34,017 nt of DNA from a virus. Positions 13,312 to 20,956 of this stretch are shown here, piece after piece (position 1 is the stretch's first letter; every line of letters begins with the position of its first letter). Position numbers and translations under genes: made by a program. The stretch is from the IMG/VR virus record IMGVR_UViG_3300009506_000136, positions 1 through 34,017 of that record. One strand, given 5' to 3'. A model generated the notes under the pieces. That model was not told the origin of the DNA and ran no database searches. It saw only the letters and a program-made list of their open reading frames with translations.

Positions 13312-14118
13312 TTATGGAGAAGCATAAGGATTAATACCGGGATTCCGGTACTGATCCAAAAAATCCTGCCATTGTTTTTGCCCGGCATATTGCCCTGCAA
13401 AGCCCGCAAGGTTATTCAGGGTGCTTTGCCATGCCTGTCCAGGGGCAGCTGCAGCAGCGGCCATGCCTGGCGCCATGCCGGCAGTAATTCCGGCGCTTCC
13501 GGCGGCGGCAGATTGCCCGACATTAACAAGTCCAAGCCGTTGTGCCAGTTCCTGATAACGCTGATTCTGTAAGGATTGAACACCAGTTGGCGCGACTTCC
13601 TGAAGTACCCTTCGAAGTGCATTACCAGATTGTAATCCGCCCCGTGCGGCCATATCATTTTGCATCGAGGTCATAGCCGTTTGATAGGTAGGGGAAGCTA
13701 TGACATCCTGCGCAGTAATCGGCTGAAAGGCGCCGGTAGGGCCAGCTAGCCAGTTTTTCAGGCTAGTCAGCTCTTGCCCCCCAAATTTACGATACGGTGC
13801 AAGCTGGCGCTGTGTCTCCCTGAACATTTCCATTTGCTGCGCGGCGGCTTTATCGGCTGCACTCGATCCCATTAAACCACTGGCCAAAGAAAGACCACCA
13901 CCGATCAATGCTGAGGTGCCAGGCCCAATAACAAACGGCCCTTCCTCATCATTTTTGAGATGCGCGATTTCATGATCCAGCACTTTGCGCTTGAGCTTTC
14001 CAGCCAGCCCCTTACGCAGCAAAATCAAATCTTTTTTGGGGAAGGTATATCCCAGGGCATTACGTACCCCGGTTCGGCGTGTCATTTCATTTTCGGAAAC
14101 ATGCTGTATTTGTGTCAT
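13312..14118 (-). CDS. gp7-like DNA transfer protein with HEXXH N-terminus
   Basis: A 268-residue protein in two parts. Residues 1-62 hold LDHEIAHLKNDEEGPF, with an HEXXH zinc-metallopeptidase motif (His49, Glu50, His53) and acidic residues 57-59 that could supply a third ligand. Residues 65-268 look like a P22 gp7-type ejection protein: a hydrophobic Gly/Ala segment (SALIGGGLSLASGLMG), a Gln-rich helix, a GLQSGNALRRVLQEVAPTG block and an Ala/Gly-rich stretch before QKQWQDFLDQYRNPG. It may be carried in the virion and injected. An unusual hairpin holds its ribosome site (14121-14138). Confidence 0.7.
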   Translation of the reverse strand: MTQIQHVSENEMTRRTGVRNALGYTFPKKDLILLRKGLAGKLKRKVLDHEIAHLKNDEEGPFVIGPGTSALIGGGLSLASGLMGSSAADKAAAQQMEMFRETQRQLAPYRKFGGQELTSLKNWLAGPTGAFQPITAQDVIASPTYQTAMTSMQNDMAARGGLQSGNALRRVLQEVAPTGVQSLQNQRYQELAQRLGLVNVGQSAAAGSAGITAGMAPGMAAAAAAPGQAWQSTLNNLAGFAGQYAGQKQWQDFLDQYRNPGINPYASP

Positions 14119-14120
14119 TT

Positions 14121-14138
14121 TGCTGTCTCCCGACAGTA
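14121..14138 (-). promoter_or_regulatory. RBS hairpin upstream of the gp7-like gene
   Basis: On the minus strand CTGTC-GGGA-GACAG forms a 5-bp hairpin whose loop and 3' arm carry the GGGAG ribosome site, 8 nt before the ATG at 14118. The same sequence (19 identical bases, ttgctgtctcccgacagta on the plus strand) precedes the coat gene. It suggests shared translational control. Confidence 0.6.
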
Positions 14139-14139
14139 T

Positions 14140-14311
14140 TTAATTATATGAAAAATTCAAATACGCATATTTTCCATATAATTCTTTTGCTTTAATATCA
14201 TATGCTAATGCGGCATTAATTTCATTATCATTGTGATAAATAATCATAATCTTCAATAGAAACAATAGCATATTCCTTTTCATTGCTAACTGGAATTAAT
14301 TTATAATTCAT
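14140..14311 (-). pseudogene. Remnant of an AP2/HNH homing endonuclease
   Basis: A 27-residue frame, MNYKLIPVSNEKEYAIVSIE then DYDYLSQ, starts with an ATGA overlap at the preceding stop. It resembles the N-terminus of HNH/AP2 homing endonucleases (I-P-L-x-x-x-x-x-A-I-V-D-x-E-D-Y). After its stop the next frame reads NDNEINAALAYDIKAKELYG then KYAYLNF, which resembles the end of the AP2 DNA-binding domain of the same proteins (EAA-x-AYD-x-AAKE-x-x-G-x-x-A-x-LNF). The HNH core between them is absent. I infer an internal deletion with a frame shift. The region is AT-rich compared with its neighbours. Confidence 0.65.
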
Positions 14312-14541
14312 ACTGAAGCCCCAGATGCATCGATCCATCCGTTAGAATAATACCAGATTGGTTTCCCTAGCGTTGTATCCATCATCCAATCTCCATCCTT
14401 CAGGCCATTGGTTGGCCGGTTCGCGGTAGTAAATTCGCCCTTATATTTGGCCTGTTTCGCCAGCTCGGTCAGGAAATCCGTCCAGGCTTTATCGTTGCCA
14501 TTTTCATCCATGAAAAGCCGCTGAATCGGCGCAATCAGCAT
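14308..14541 (-). CDS. Small tail-region protein, 77 aa
   Basis: The protein has a helical first half (KAWTDFLTELAKQAKYKGEF) and a small beta half with GDWMMDTTLGKPIWYYSNGWIDASG. The pattern T-x-L-G-K-P-I-W-Y-x-N-x-x-W-x-D-A-x-G is typical of short structural proteins that follow the gp10-type tail factor in podoviruses, probably an attachment or fibre-joining piece. Its ATG overlaps the gp10-like stop by one base. Function not proven. Confidence 0.7.
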   Translation of the reverse strand: MLIAPIQRLFMDENGNDKAWTDFLTELAKQAKYKGEFTTANRPTNGLKDGDWMMDTTLGKPIWYYSNGWIDASGASV

Positions 14542-15953
14542 CAGTGATACCCCTCGTCGATATATAGCGTAGCATCGGTTAAAACTCGCTTGACGTTATC
14601 TGTGATCGTGACTTCAGGCACAATATCCCGGCCAGATCCCAATTTCCGGAAAATACAGCGCCGGGTATATTCGCCGGTATTGCCCATCGGTGAAAATTGT
14701 TGCGTACCATAAGAATGGCCCGCGTCCTTGGAAACGCGCAACATAGCCACCGGATCATCATCATCCCCGACACCTGCCTCCAGGCCCAATTCAAGGCGCG
14801 TGAATCGCACTTTTTTCTTATCCTTGAAAATATGCCTGCCCCGGCAAATGGTATGAATTTCGGCTCCGTTATCGGTATAAACGCCTTCCTGGAGTTTATA
14901 TAATTTCCCATTGGTATGATCGGCTACGATTGTTTGATTCACGAAATCAACTGCCATTTCTGCGCGGTGTCGATTATCGGCGCCATATCGCAACTCTGAC
15001 CAGTATTGCGTTGAACCATCATAGAGCCAGGATTTATTGGCTGTGGGGAAATTAAGCTGAAACATGGGATGTCCACCCAACATATACCCGAAACCGGTTG
15101 CATCCAGCACCGTAGAATAATTATTAATCAAGTGATCCAGCTCAGAATTAGAGATTTTTTGCGGCGGGCTATAGCCATTTAAAGCGGCAACAAATACTTG
15201 TCCCTCTCGATTTTTAGCCAGGAAAGCATAAGTTCCCGCAAAGCGCCCTACCGACCACCGTGCCGCCAGGCCGTATTCTACATCCGCACCCAAAATCCGC
15301 GCATAAGGGAAACCCGATCCGCCGACATTTTGCCAAAATTCTGTTATGTAATCCCCAAACAGGACAACAGTACCACGATAATTCACAATTCGCTTCAGAT
15401 TATCAGGATTAGACTCAGCGGTAGCGTAGTCCGTGGCGCTCCATGCGGTAGGGTCATAATTGCCACCGCCTTTAAATTGCCCGGTGCCGTCCTCATCGGT
15501 CAGAATCCGTGCGCCTTGGAAAATGCAGGTATTCGGTGAAGTCGGCCGATCCGCATCAGAAACGGCGGCCCAGGTATCCGTACCGGTGTGATAGGTATAG
15601 ATTTCCGTGCCATCGACAACCACGATATACGTGCCATCGTCGCAAATATCCACCCGTCCATTAGAAGTTGATAATGAACCGATGGAGGTTATAACCCCGG
15701 CATTATTGATGGAATAAAAGGTATCTCGATGGACACCATAAATCAGCTCAGTGCCGGGAAAGACATGCAATCCACGCCAGGGCGTAGCGCCATTATCGAC
15801 AAATTCAGTTAAGCCAGGTGTGCCATGAATAGAAACGGACGTGCGATCTTTTTCCGGATGAAATTCATAATAGGCATTGATCAGGGTGTTGGCCGTGATA
15901 TTCGGGCTTTTCCCCTGTAATCCTAATCCAAATAAAGGCGCCTCAATGATCAT
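14541..15953 (-). CDS. P22 gp10-like tail hub / DNA-stabilising protein
   Basis: A 470-residue protein matching the P22 gp10 family at its N-terminus (PLFGLGLQGKSPNITANTLINAYYE, then a GTPGL-x-x-F block and RGLHVFPG), with repeated beta-strand blades rich in Gly, Asp and aromatic residues. In P22 this protein plugs the portal-gp4 tail assembly and keeps the packaged DNA in. The length (P22: 472 aa) fits. It lies directly after the gp4-like gene and overlaps it by ATGA. Confidence 0.88.
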   Translation of the reverse strand: MIIEAPLFGLGLQGKSPNITANTLINAYYEFHPEKDRTSVSIHGTPGLTEFVDNGATPWRGLHVFPGTELIYGVHRDTFYSINNAGVITSIGSLSTSNGRVDICDDGTYIVVVDGTEIYTYHTGTDTWAAVSDADRPTSPNTCIFQGARILTDEDGTGQFKGGGNYDPTAWSATDYATAESNPDNLKRIVNYRGTVVLFGDYITEFWQNVGGSGFPYARILGADVEYGLAARWSVGRFAGTYAFLAKNREGQVFVAALNGYSPPQKISNSELDHLINNYSTVLDATGFGYMLGGHPMFQLNFPTANKSWLYDGSTQYWSELRYGADNRHRAEMAVDFVNQTIVADHTNGKLYKLQEGVYTDNGAEIHTICRGRHIFKDKKKVRFTRLELGLEAGVGDDDDPVAMLRVSKDAGHSYGTQQFSPMGNTGEYTRRCIFRKLGSGRDIVPEVTITDNVKRVLTDATLYIDEGYH

Positions 15954-16684
15954 TGTCCGGTATAAATATCTGAACGGCCCCGACCATGCAGGACATAGGC
16001 GGTTTCCGTTTGTGACATGACAGGGATATGGTTATTTCGTTTGATTGCGGCTTTGCTCTGGCCGGCAATCTGCGCGGCACGTGGCGGGCATATTAAACCG
16101 GTTTCGCTTTCCAGGTGAACCGCCAGATTATTTTCAATCATTGTCTGATAGCCTGGCGGTAAAGCAAGCTGCTCTGTGGCTGTTTCAAATATCTGCAGCG
16201 GATTCCATTGGTTCAGGTACAGGGTTAGCGCCTGGTTCGGGACGGGATAGACATAGAGTGTCCCCAGCGGATACCCGGGAACATACATCAGAATTTCAGG
16301 ATAAGAGGATTGAACGGTTTTATCCTCAATCCGATCATAAACCTCCCGGTTCCTGACAATATCCACCGGGTAGGTGATACCATTGGAATCCTTGAAAAAG
16401 GCGCTTTCAATCCAATCCGGCCGGCGAGTATCAAAATCCCCGCTAGCGCCAATGGTGCGGCTGGCCGTGGTCGTAGGCCAAGTTTGCGTATTCTGAGCAA
16501 GTTCATAAATGGCCAGCTTTTCAATCGAAAACAGATCCAGCATACTATTCAGCACGCGTAGGCCGGTCGATTGCTGATCGGCGGTCAGAGCTTCCCCGAT
16601 CCCTAAATCACCCAGGATCTGATAGGCCCGCTTGATCATATCGCCAGCGGTCGTAGTGGGCAGTGTTCCGGCTTCAATCGTCAT
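15950..16684 (-). CDS. P22 gp4-like tail accessory factor
   Basis: A 244-residue protein. The start (TTTAGDMIKRAYQILGDLGIGEALTADQQSTGLRVLNSMLDLFS), the AIYELAQ segment, and YPEILMYVPGYPLGTLYVYPVPNQALTLYL followed by LALPPGYQTMIENNLAVHLESE are hallmarks of podoviral head-to-tail adaptor proteins of the gp4/TAF type. It would bind the portal ring and recruit the gp10-like hub. P22 gp4 is 166 aa and also degrades peptidoglycan; no lytic motif is evident here. Overlaps the upstream gene by 11 bp and the downstream one by ATGA. Confidence 0.82.
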   Translation of the reverse strand: MTIEAGTLPTTTAGDMIKRAYQILGDLGIGEALTADQQSTGLRVLNSMLDLFSIEKLAIYELAQNTQTWPTTTASRTIGASGDFDTRRPDWIESAFFKDSNGITYPVDIVRNREVYDRIEDKTVQSSYPEILMYVPGYPLGTLYVYPVPNQALTLYLNQWNPLQIFETATEQLALPPGYQTMIENNLAVHLESETGLICPPRAAQIAGQSKAAIKRNNHIPVMSQTETAYVLHGRGRSDIYTGQ

Positions 16685-16985
16685 TTAATTTGGCCTTGAT
16701 GGTGGCGTCTTTCATGCGATGGTGCGGCTTCTCGCCATACCTGGCTTCATATAATTCTTCCAGTACCGCACGCGGGATTTCTTCTAATACTTCTTCCCCG
16801 GCTTCTTCCGGCTCGGCTTCATGGGCTTTTTCGGCTTCATCCGATTTTTCCTCTCTTTTTGGAATATCACCATAAAATTCCGTTTCCGTGACTGTTTTCC
16901 AGCCGTTTTTTTCATTCAACTCCGCTTCCATCAGCGTATTTGCCATATGTTTTCCGTGTTCTTTATGAATTTGGTAAATAATCAC
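16674..16985 (-). CDS. Acidic head-region protein with GTG start
   Basis: A 103-residue protein. I use the GTG at 16985 because it overlaps the upstream stop as GTGA and because the residues it adds (IHKEHGKHMANTLMEAELNEKNGWKTVTETEFYG) form one coherent motif seen in small phage head proteins. Starting at the inner ATG would cut it. The middle (residues 46-70) is very acidic (EEKSDEAEKAHEAEPEEAGEE) and probably disordered; the end is helical. Possibly a head-completion or scaffold-interacting protein. Confidence 0.7.
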   Translation of the reverse strand: MIIYQIHKEHGKHMANTLMEAELNEKNGWKTVTETEFYGDIPKREEKSDEAEKAHEAEPEEAGEEVLEEIPRAVLEELYEARYGEKPHHRMKDATIKAKLNDD

Positions 16986-18250
16986 GCTGCCCTCCGAATC
17001 AATGCAGATCGTTCAATGAAGTTGATTTCACGGTCATGGCTGGATGCCCATAAAGATAATGCTTCGCCATAGCCTGGATCATCGGCATCATCGGCAATAA
17101 TCGTTTCGGTATCAGGGAAATGCTCAAAAAAGCCCATCCGATAACCCTGATCCCGTGGCGGCCCATCATTTAACCCTAATGCAAAAGTAGTAGGCATATT
17201 CTCCGGCAAGTCGTACCAGCCATCTTTAATTTTACAGTTTACGATATGAATATTAGCCATATCCACGTCAGCCACAAGCGCCATAGCCTCTAATTTCTTC
17301 GCATATTCGGCATCATGTTCCAGACAGTATATCGGCTGATCCGTCACGGCGGCCATGAGAATTGTGGAAAGCCCTGAGCCGGTTTCGATAATCGGCCCCT
17401 GTGCCTTTTGAGCTTCCAGAATTGCCAGGGATAAAACGTCCTCAATCGCACCCCATGGATTATTGATATATTGCCGGGCCTCGATTAGATGATTGATTGT
17501 GGCTTGCGTAAACGGCTCGGTGCGCAACTTATCCACAACGTATTTCAGCGTATTATGGGAATTACGGCGCATCATGGCTCCAAGGCTGTCTGTGATAATC
17601 ACTTTGGCGGCATGGCCTAGCCGTAATTCAGGCAACGCATACATTTTTCCGCCTAACTTGTGCCATTTGCGGCAAAACGTAATATCTCCGCCCCACCGGG
17701 CGCCGCCTTCAAACGTGCGCTCAAACAGGATCGGCACCTTGGATCGACGTTCAGCCCGGTTCACATAATGATCGGCCGTTTCCGCCATTTTTTCGAGGAC
17801 GTGACGGCGTATTTTCATAAAGCCGGTTGGTAATCCGGCAACCTGCAGTAAACCATTCGGCTCCGGTTCCTGGTCAGGGATCAGGAAAACCGGCATCTTT
17901 TCCGCCATGCCCTCGCGGCGATAGGGATAAATCCCGCCACATAAATCGGCGTCAGCATTGCATAATGCAATTAAATCGGCAGGTTGCCAGGAAACATCAG
18001 CATCAAGAAAAATCAGATCGTCGCAATCGGATAAAAGGAACTGCTGAATGACGTTATTTCGCGCATCGTCTACATGACAATTACCCTGCAATAAAAGATA
18101 GGCTGTTTCAATGCCAGCCTTATGTAATGCTTCGCGGGATCGTTGTATTGCGAAAGTATAAGCGGCAGCCGGCACATCATAGGCCGTTGTCGCCAGCAGG
18201 ACTTTATGGCCCTGTTTCGGCTGCCCCTCATCGAAAAAGAGATTGCTCAT
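16982..18250 (-). CDS. Fused glycosyltransferase and SAM-methyltransferase-like protein
   Basis: A 422-residue two-domain protein. Residues 1-225 form a GT-A fold: nucleotide-sugar DXD motif at 81-85 (FLDAD), the acceptor-side GGDITFCRKWHKLGGK (187-202), and LRLGH. Residues about 235-422 look like a class I methyltransferase: motif I IIETGSGLSTIL (287-298), then YCLEHD (308-313) binding the cofactor ribose, and DDADDPG later. It could modify a virion protein or sugar. It lies between the head-fibre and the gp4-like genes. Coupled on both sides by ATGA/GTGA. The DXD favours an active transferase; the methyltransferase half lacks an obvious substrate motif. Confidence 0.75.
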   Translation of the reverse strand: MSNLFFDEGQPKQGHKVLLATTAYDVPAAAYTFAIQRSREALHKAGIETAYLLLQGNCHVDDARNNVIQQFLLSDCDDLIFLDADVSWQPADLIALCNADADLCGGIYPYRREGMAEKMPVFLIPDQEPEPNGLLQVAGLPTGFMKIRRHVLEKMAETADHYVNRAERRSKVPILFERTFEGGARWGGDITFCRKWHKLGGKMYALPELRLGHAAKVIITDSLGAMMRRNSHNTLKYVVDKLRTEPFTQATINHLIEARQYINNPWGAIEDVLSLAILEAQKAQGPIIETGSGLSTILMAAVTDQPIYCLEHDAEYAKKLEAMALVADVDMANIHIVNCKIKDGWYDLPENMPTTFALGLNDGPPRDQGYRMGFFEHFPDTETIIADDADDPGYGEALSLWASSHDREINFIERSALIRRAA

Positions 18251-18474
18251 TTATCTACCCAATCATAGGATTTTTCAAATATTTCCTTATCACATATATA
18301 TAATTCGCCATTAATTCCTCGAATTAAATAATCACCTGGCTTTCCTTGCTTATAATTACCCTCTAAACTTTCAACGCGAAATAGTTCATTTATTTGTTTA
18401 GCATGGACGATAATCGGCCGTTTCATACATGGATTCATATCATATTCTTCTTCGTAAGTAGTCCATGTTTTCAT
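18247..18474 (-). CDS. Small protein with PGDYLIRGINGELYICDKEIFEKSY motif
   Basis: A 75-residue protein. The C-terminal motif, G-K-P-G-D-Y-L-I-R-G-x-x-G-E-L-Y-x-C-x-x-x-I-F-E, marks a widespread small family found in bacteria and phages, with unknown function. I start it at MKTWTTYEEEYD; a TTG four codons upstream is possible but less likely. The gene is AT-rich. Coupled to the glycosyltransferase gene by ATGA. Confidence 0.7.
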   Translation of the reverse strand: MKTWTTYEEEYDMNPCMKRPIIVHAKQINELFRVESLEGNYKQGKPGDYLIRGINGELYICDKEIFEKSYDWVDK

Positions 18475-18502
18475 AAAAGATCCCAAAGAAAAGGCGCAAG
18501 CA

Positions 18503-18521
18503 ATCCCCGGAAACCGGGGAT
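18503..18521 (-). terminator. Strong 8-bp hairpin without a U-tract
   Basis: ATCCCCGG (18503-18510) and CCGGGGAT (18514-18521) pair perfectly around a 3-nt loop, between the head-fibre gene and the next gene. Neither strand has a run of Ts right after the stem. It may slow RNA decay or lower expression downstream of coat and head fibre; full termination is unlikely. Confidence 0.5.
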
Positions 18522-18541
18522 CGCATTACGCCGTTATGGGC

Positions 18542-18769
18542 CTAGCCCCCGGTATTAATCAAACCAAGCGTAGCGAGCGCGGCGTAAAGCCGATCAATCT
18601 TGGTTTCATTCAGGGCAGTAGTGGCGGTAGTGGTTCCAACGGCCGTAATCGCAGCCTGTACAACTGGCGTTGCGCCGAAAAAGCCAACCTTTTCAGTGGC
18701 GGAATTTCCGACTTGCAAGCCATCAGGGCTATTATAACCGGCCTGTTCATATTCAGTAGGTTGAGTCAT
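18542..18769 (-). CDS. Head fibre / decoration protein, N-terminal type
   Basis: A 75-residue protein with the motif GLQVGNSATEKVGFFGATPVVQ, typical of proteins encoded right after podovirus coat genes and often labelled head fibre. The rest (TTTATTALNETKIDRLYAALATLGLI) is a short helix. It probably decorates the capsid surface. It follows the coat gene by a short gap with its own GGAG site. Confidence 0.78.
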   Translation of the reverse strand: MTQPTEYEQAGYNSPDGLQVGNSATEKVGFFGATPVVQAAITAVGTTTATTALNETKIDRLYAALATLGLINTGG

Positions 18770-18798
18770 ATTACTTTCTCCTTATACCGTTAAGCCGG

Positions 18799-20004
18799 TT
18801 AGTTAGTGATACGGCATGCCCAATCCGGCCGGATGGTTTTGTAGCCGTACAGAATATCAATACGGGTCAAAAGCTCATCATTCCGAATATCAGACGCTTG
18901 CCATACGCGCAGGCTCAGGCCGTCAAAGGTCTGAACCACACAGCGGGACGCATCAGCCATCAGCGGCAGTTCACCAGTAGCAAAAGTGAAAGCATCCTGA
19001 TGATACATCAGGTTTTGCTGATAGGTGGTAGATGCGCTGCCATGAAAGACCAGTGCAGCGGTAGTCAGGCCAGATGGGGTAATATCAGATCCATCAGCAG
19101 CCGCGACATTCTTACGCGCACCAGTGATCCGGATAGCCGGACTGAAGGTAATCGCGCTGGTCGTTGCCGATACCACCACAAATTGCTTCAAATGGCTATA
19201 GGCGGCCTTGGTTTCCGGATGGCAGTCATATACCCCGGCAATGGTGAATACCATACCGGCTGTGGGTGCGGCTGAGGCGCCAGTAATGTTAATGTCCTCG
19301 TCACCTTCCACGATGGTATAGGTATTGAGCGTAACGCCGGTCACATCCGCACTGTTGGTCATGGCCCAAGTGCGTTCATTTTCATAGAAATCCGCCATGG
19401 CGGTGCGTCCGATCATGCCTTCGCGGTACTGTTCCTTGATCTGACTGCTATCCTGGAAAAGTCCTTTGAGGCCATTGACCATAGTACCCATGGTAACGGA
19501 ATCCATCTGAACGAAGCGGTTGCCGTCTTTCGGGGCCAGGCCCTGATTCAGCTTAGCGCGGGCTGCACCCACGGCGGCCAAATCAGCCGGGACGGTGCCT
19601 GCAGTGCCGGCGACCTTATAAACGTCCTTGGTCATGCCCTGCAAGGCATCGGATTCAATGCCCGATACCAGAACGGCCATTGCCGGTTCAAGATGCTGTT
19701 TAGAGAAGTTTTGCAGATCCAGGGACAATTCACGGCTATTAAACCGCATATCTACCCCATCCTGCGTTGCAGCCACCAATGATACCTGCTGCTCGGTCGC
19801 ATCCTGAACATCCATCACGCGAGAGCCTTGACGGCGGGTATATTGGGAAGGCAGACGGATACGCAAGGTATCCCCGATTTTGCCATCGCCTCGATAAGAA
19901 CTATCGAATTGACGGTTGATAGTCCCAAGGAAAGACGCCTTTTCGTGCGCAAGACGCAATGCTTCCTTGGTAATATCACTGATTGTTAAAAGGCTATTGG
20001 CCAT
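18799..20004 (-). CDS. P22 gp5-like major coat protein
   Basis: A 401-residue HK97-fold coat of the P22 gp5 family. Recognisable are the N-arm (MANSLLTISDITKEALRLAHEKASFLGTINRQF), GDTLRIRLPSQYTRRQGSRVMDVQDATEQQVSL, the RFNSRELSLDLQNFSKQHLEPAM block, and RIDILYGYKTIRPDWACRI at the end. P22 gp5 is 430 aa. Residues about 225-320 may hold an inserted domain. It would assemble around the scaffold encoded just upstream. Its ribosome site sits in a hairpin shared with the gp7-like gene. Confidence 0.92.
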   Translation of the reverse strand: MANSLLTISDITKEALRLAHEKASFLGTINRQFDSSYRGDGKIGDTLRIRLPSQYTRRQGSRVMDVQDATEQQVSLVAATQDGVDMRFNSRELSLDLQNFSKQHLEPAMAVLVSGIESDALQGMTKDVYKVAGTAGTVPADLAAVGAARAKLNQGLAPKDGNRFVQMDSVTMGTMVNGLKGLFQDSSQIKEQYREGMIGRTAMADFYENERTWAMTNSADVTGVTLNTYTIVEGDEDINITGASAAPTAGMVFTIAGVYDCHPETKAAYSHLKQFVVVSATTSAITFSPAIRITGARKNVAAADGSDITPSGLTTAALVFHGSASTTYQQNLMYHQDAFTFATGELPLMADASRCVVQTFDGLSLRVWQASDIRNDELLTRIDILYGYKTIRPDWACRITN

Positions 20005-20007
20005 AAT

Positions 20008-20026
20008 TGCTGTCTCCCGACAGTAA
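20008..20026 (-). promoter_or_regulatory. RBS hairpin upstream of the coat gene
   Basis: Identical hairpin to that before the gp7-like gene: minus-strand CTGTC-GGGA-GACAG, stem 20010-20014 with 20019-20023, GGGAG in the loop, ATG 9 nt on. Exposure or blocking of the loop would set coat output; binding by a CsrA-like or phage protein is possible (loop GGA) but unproven. Confidence 0.6.
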
Positions 20027-20035
20027 GATTAATAA

Positions 20036-20869
20036 TTATGCCCTTCCAAGTTGTTTATTGCGTTTTGCAATAAATGTGGCCATATCATCATCCGGATTAA
20101 TTTGGTTTGAGCTGGTTCTGCTTCCACCTACCGGCTTGATTGGTTTTGGCGCCCTGGAAGGCCGCTTTACCGGTTTTGCCCGCTTCGCTTCAATTTTGGC
20201 GCTTAACTTGGCAATCTCGGCTATCTGTCGAATAGGAGAGAGTTTAGCAATACGGCTGGCTTCTTTTGGATTAGTCCCTAAGTAGTAGGCCGTATCCACC
20301 TGGAGATCCGTATCGTCGATTTCAACCAAGGCGTTCGCCATTGCCAGCGAAATATCAACATCCTCAGCCAGTACCACATCCTCAAAATCAGGATGCTTGG
20401 CGATCCCATTGGCGATCATATCTTCGCGGGCGACTTCAAATTCAGCAATATCAGCTGTATTATCGGCGGCCTGGGTCGGTTGTGGCTTGCTTTGCTGGTT
20501 TAGTTTCCAGTCCAGCTTGGCGTCCACATATTCGTCAATGGTTTCAAAATCTTCCAGTTTCGGCGGCTGTGGCGCGCTTGCTTGCTGGTTTCTGGCTTCC
20601 TGTTGCTCCAGGAGCCGCAAGATACGGGCGTTTTGCCGCTTTTGTTCTCTCAGCTTGTACGACAGTTCGGCGGCTTTTTGCTTGGCAGATTTCAGATCAG
20701 GATCTTCCTGTTCTTCATCCTCAGCGGGTTCGCCATCCTCCGCATCCGGTTCCCCGGTTTCTTCTTCGGCTTCGTCCTCGGTTATTTCCTCGGCTTCGCC
20801 TTCAATTACTTCTTCTTCAGCGGGAGCATCAGCACTTTCGGCGGCTGTGGCCATTTCTTCGTCAGTCAT
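20036..20869 (-). CDS. Scaffolding protein
   Basis: A 277-residue, highly charged protein directly upstream of coat. Residues 1-60 are nearly all acidic (runs of Glu, Asp, Ala). Residues 64-125 form basic helix (SAKQKAAELSYKLREQKRQNARILRLLEQQ), and the C-terminus is Lys/Arg/Pro-rich (AKRAKPVKRPSRAPKPIKPVGG), as expected for coat binding. This composition and position match P22 gp8 (303 aa). It directs procapsid assembly and leaves before DNA packaging. It has its own promoter upstream. Confidence 0.82.
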   Translation of the reverse strand: MTDEEMATAAESADAPAEEEVIEGEAEEITEDEAEEETGEPDAEDGEPAEDEEQEDPDLKSAKQKAAELSYKLREQKRQNARILRLLEQQEARNQQASAPQPPKLEDFETIDEYVDAKLDWKLNQQSKPQPTQAADNTADIAEFEVAREDMIANGIAKHPDFEDVVLAEDVDISLAMANALVEIDDTDLQVDTAYYLGTNPKEASRIAKLSPIRQIAEIAKLSAKIEAKRAKPVKRPSRAPKPIKPVGGSRTSSNQINPDDDMATFIAKRNKQLGRA

Positions 20870-20928
20870 TTAGACCTCTTATAAAATCAGGGCGTCTCAC
20901 GACGAGCCATCCGTCTCCGGTTATTTAT

Positions 20929-20956
20929 ATAATAATACTATATGCTTAGTTGTCAA
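20929..20956 (-). promoter_or_regulatory. Internal leftward promoter for scaffold and coat
   Basis: On the minus strand a perfect TTGACA (20951-20956) is followed after 16 bp by TATTAT (20929-20934). It lies in the 76-bp gap before the scaffold gene, where the late operon otherwise runs nearly without gaps. It would boost scaffold and coat, the most needed products. Confidence 0.6.

Noticed and set aside
18536-18793. Plus-strand 85-codon frame opposite the head-fibre gene
   Set aside because: Shadow of the minus-strand gene, which has a family motif and a ribosome site.
20341-20949. Plus-strand frames opposite the scaffold gene
   Set aside because: Several overlapping plus frames arise because the acidic Glu/Ala repeats of the scaffold lack stops on the other strand.
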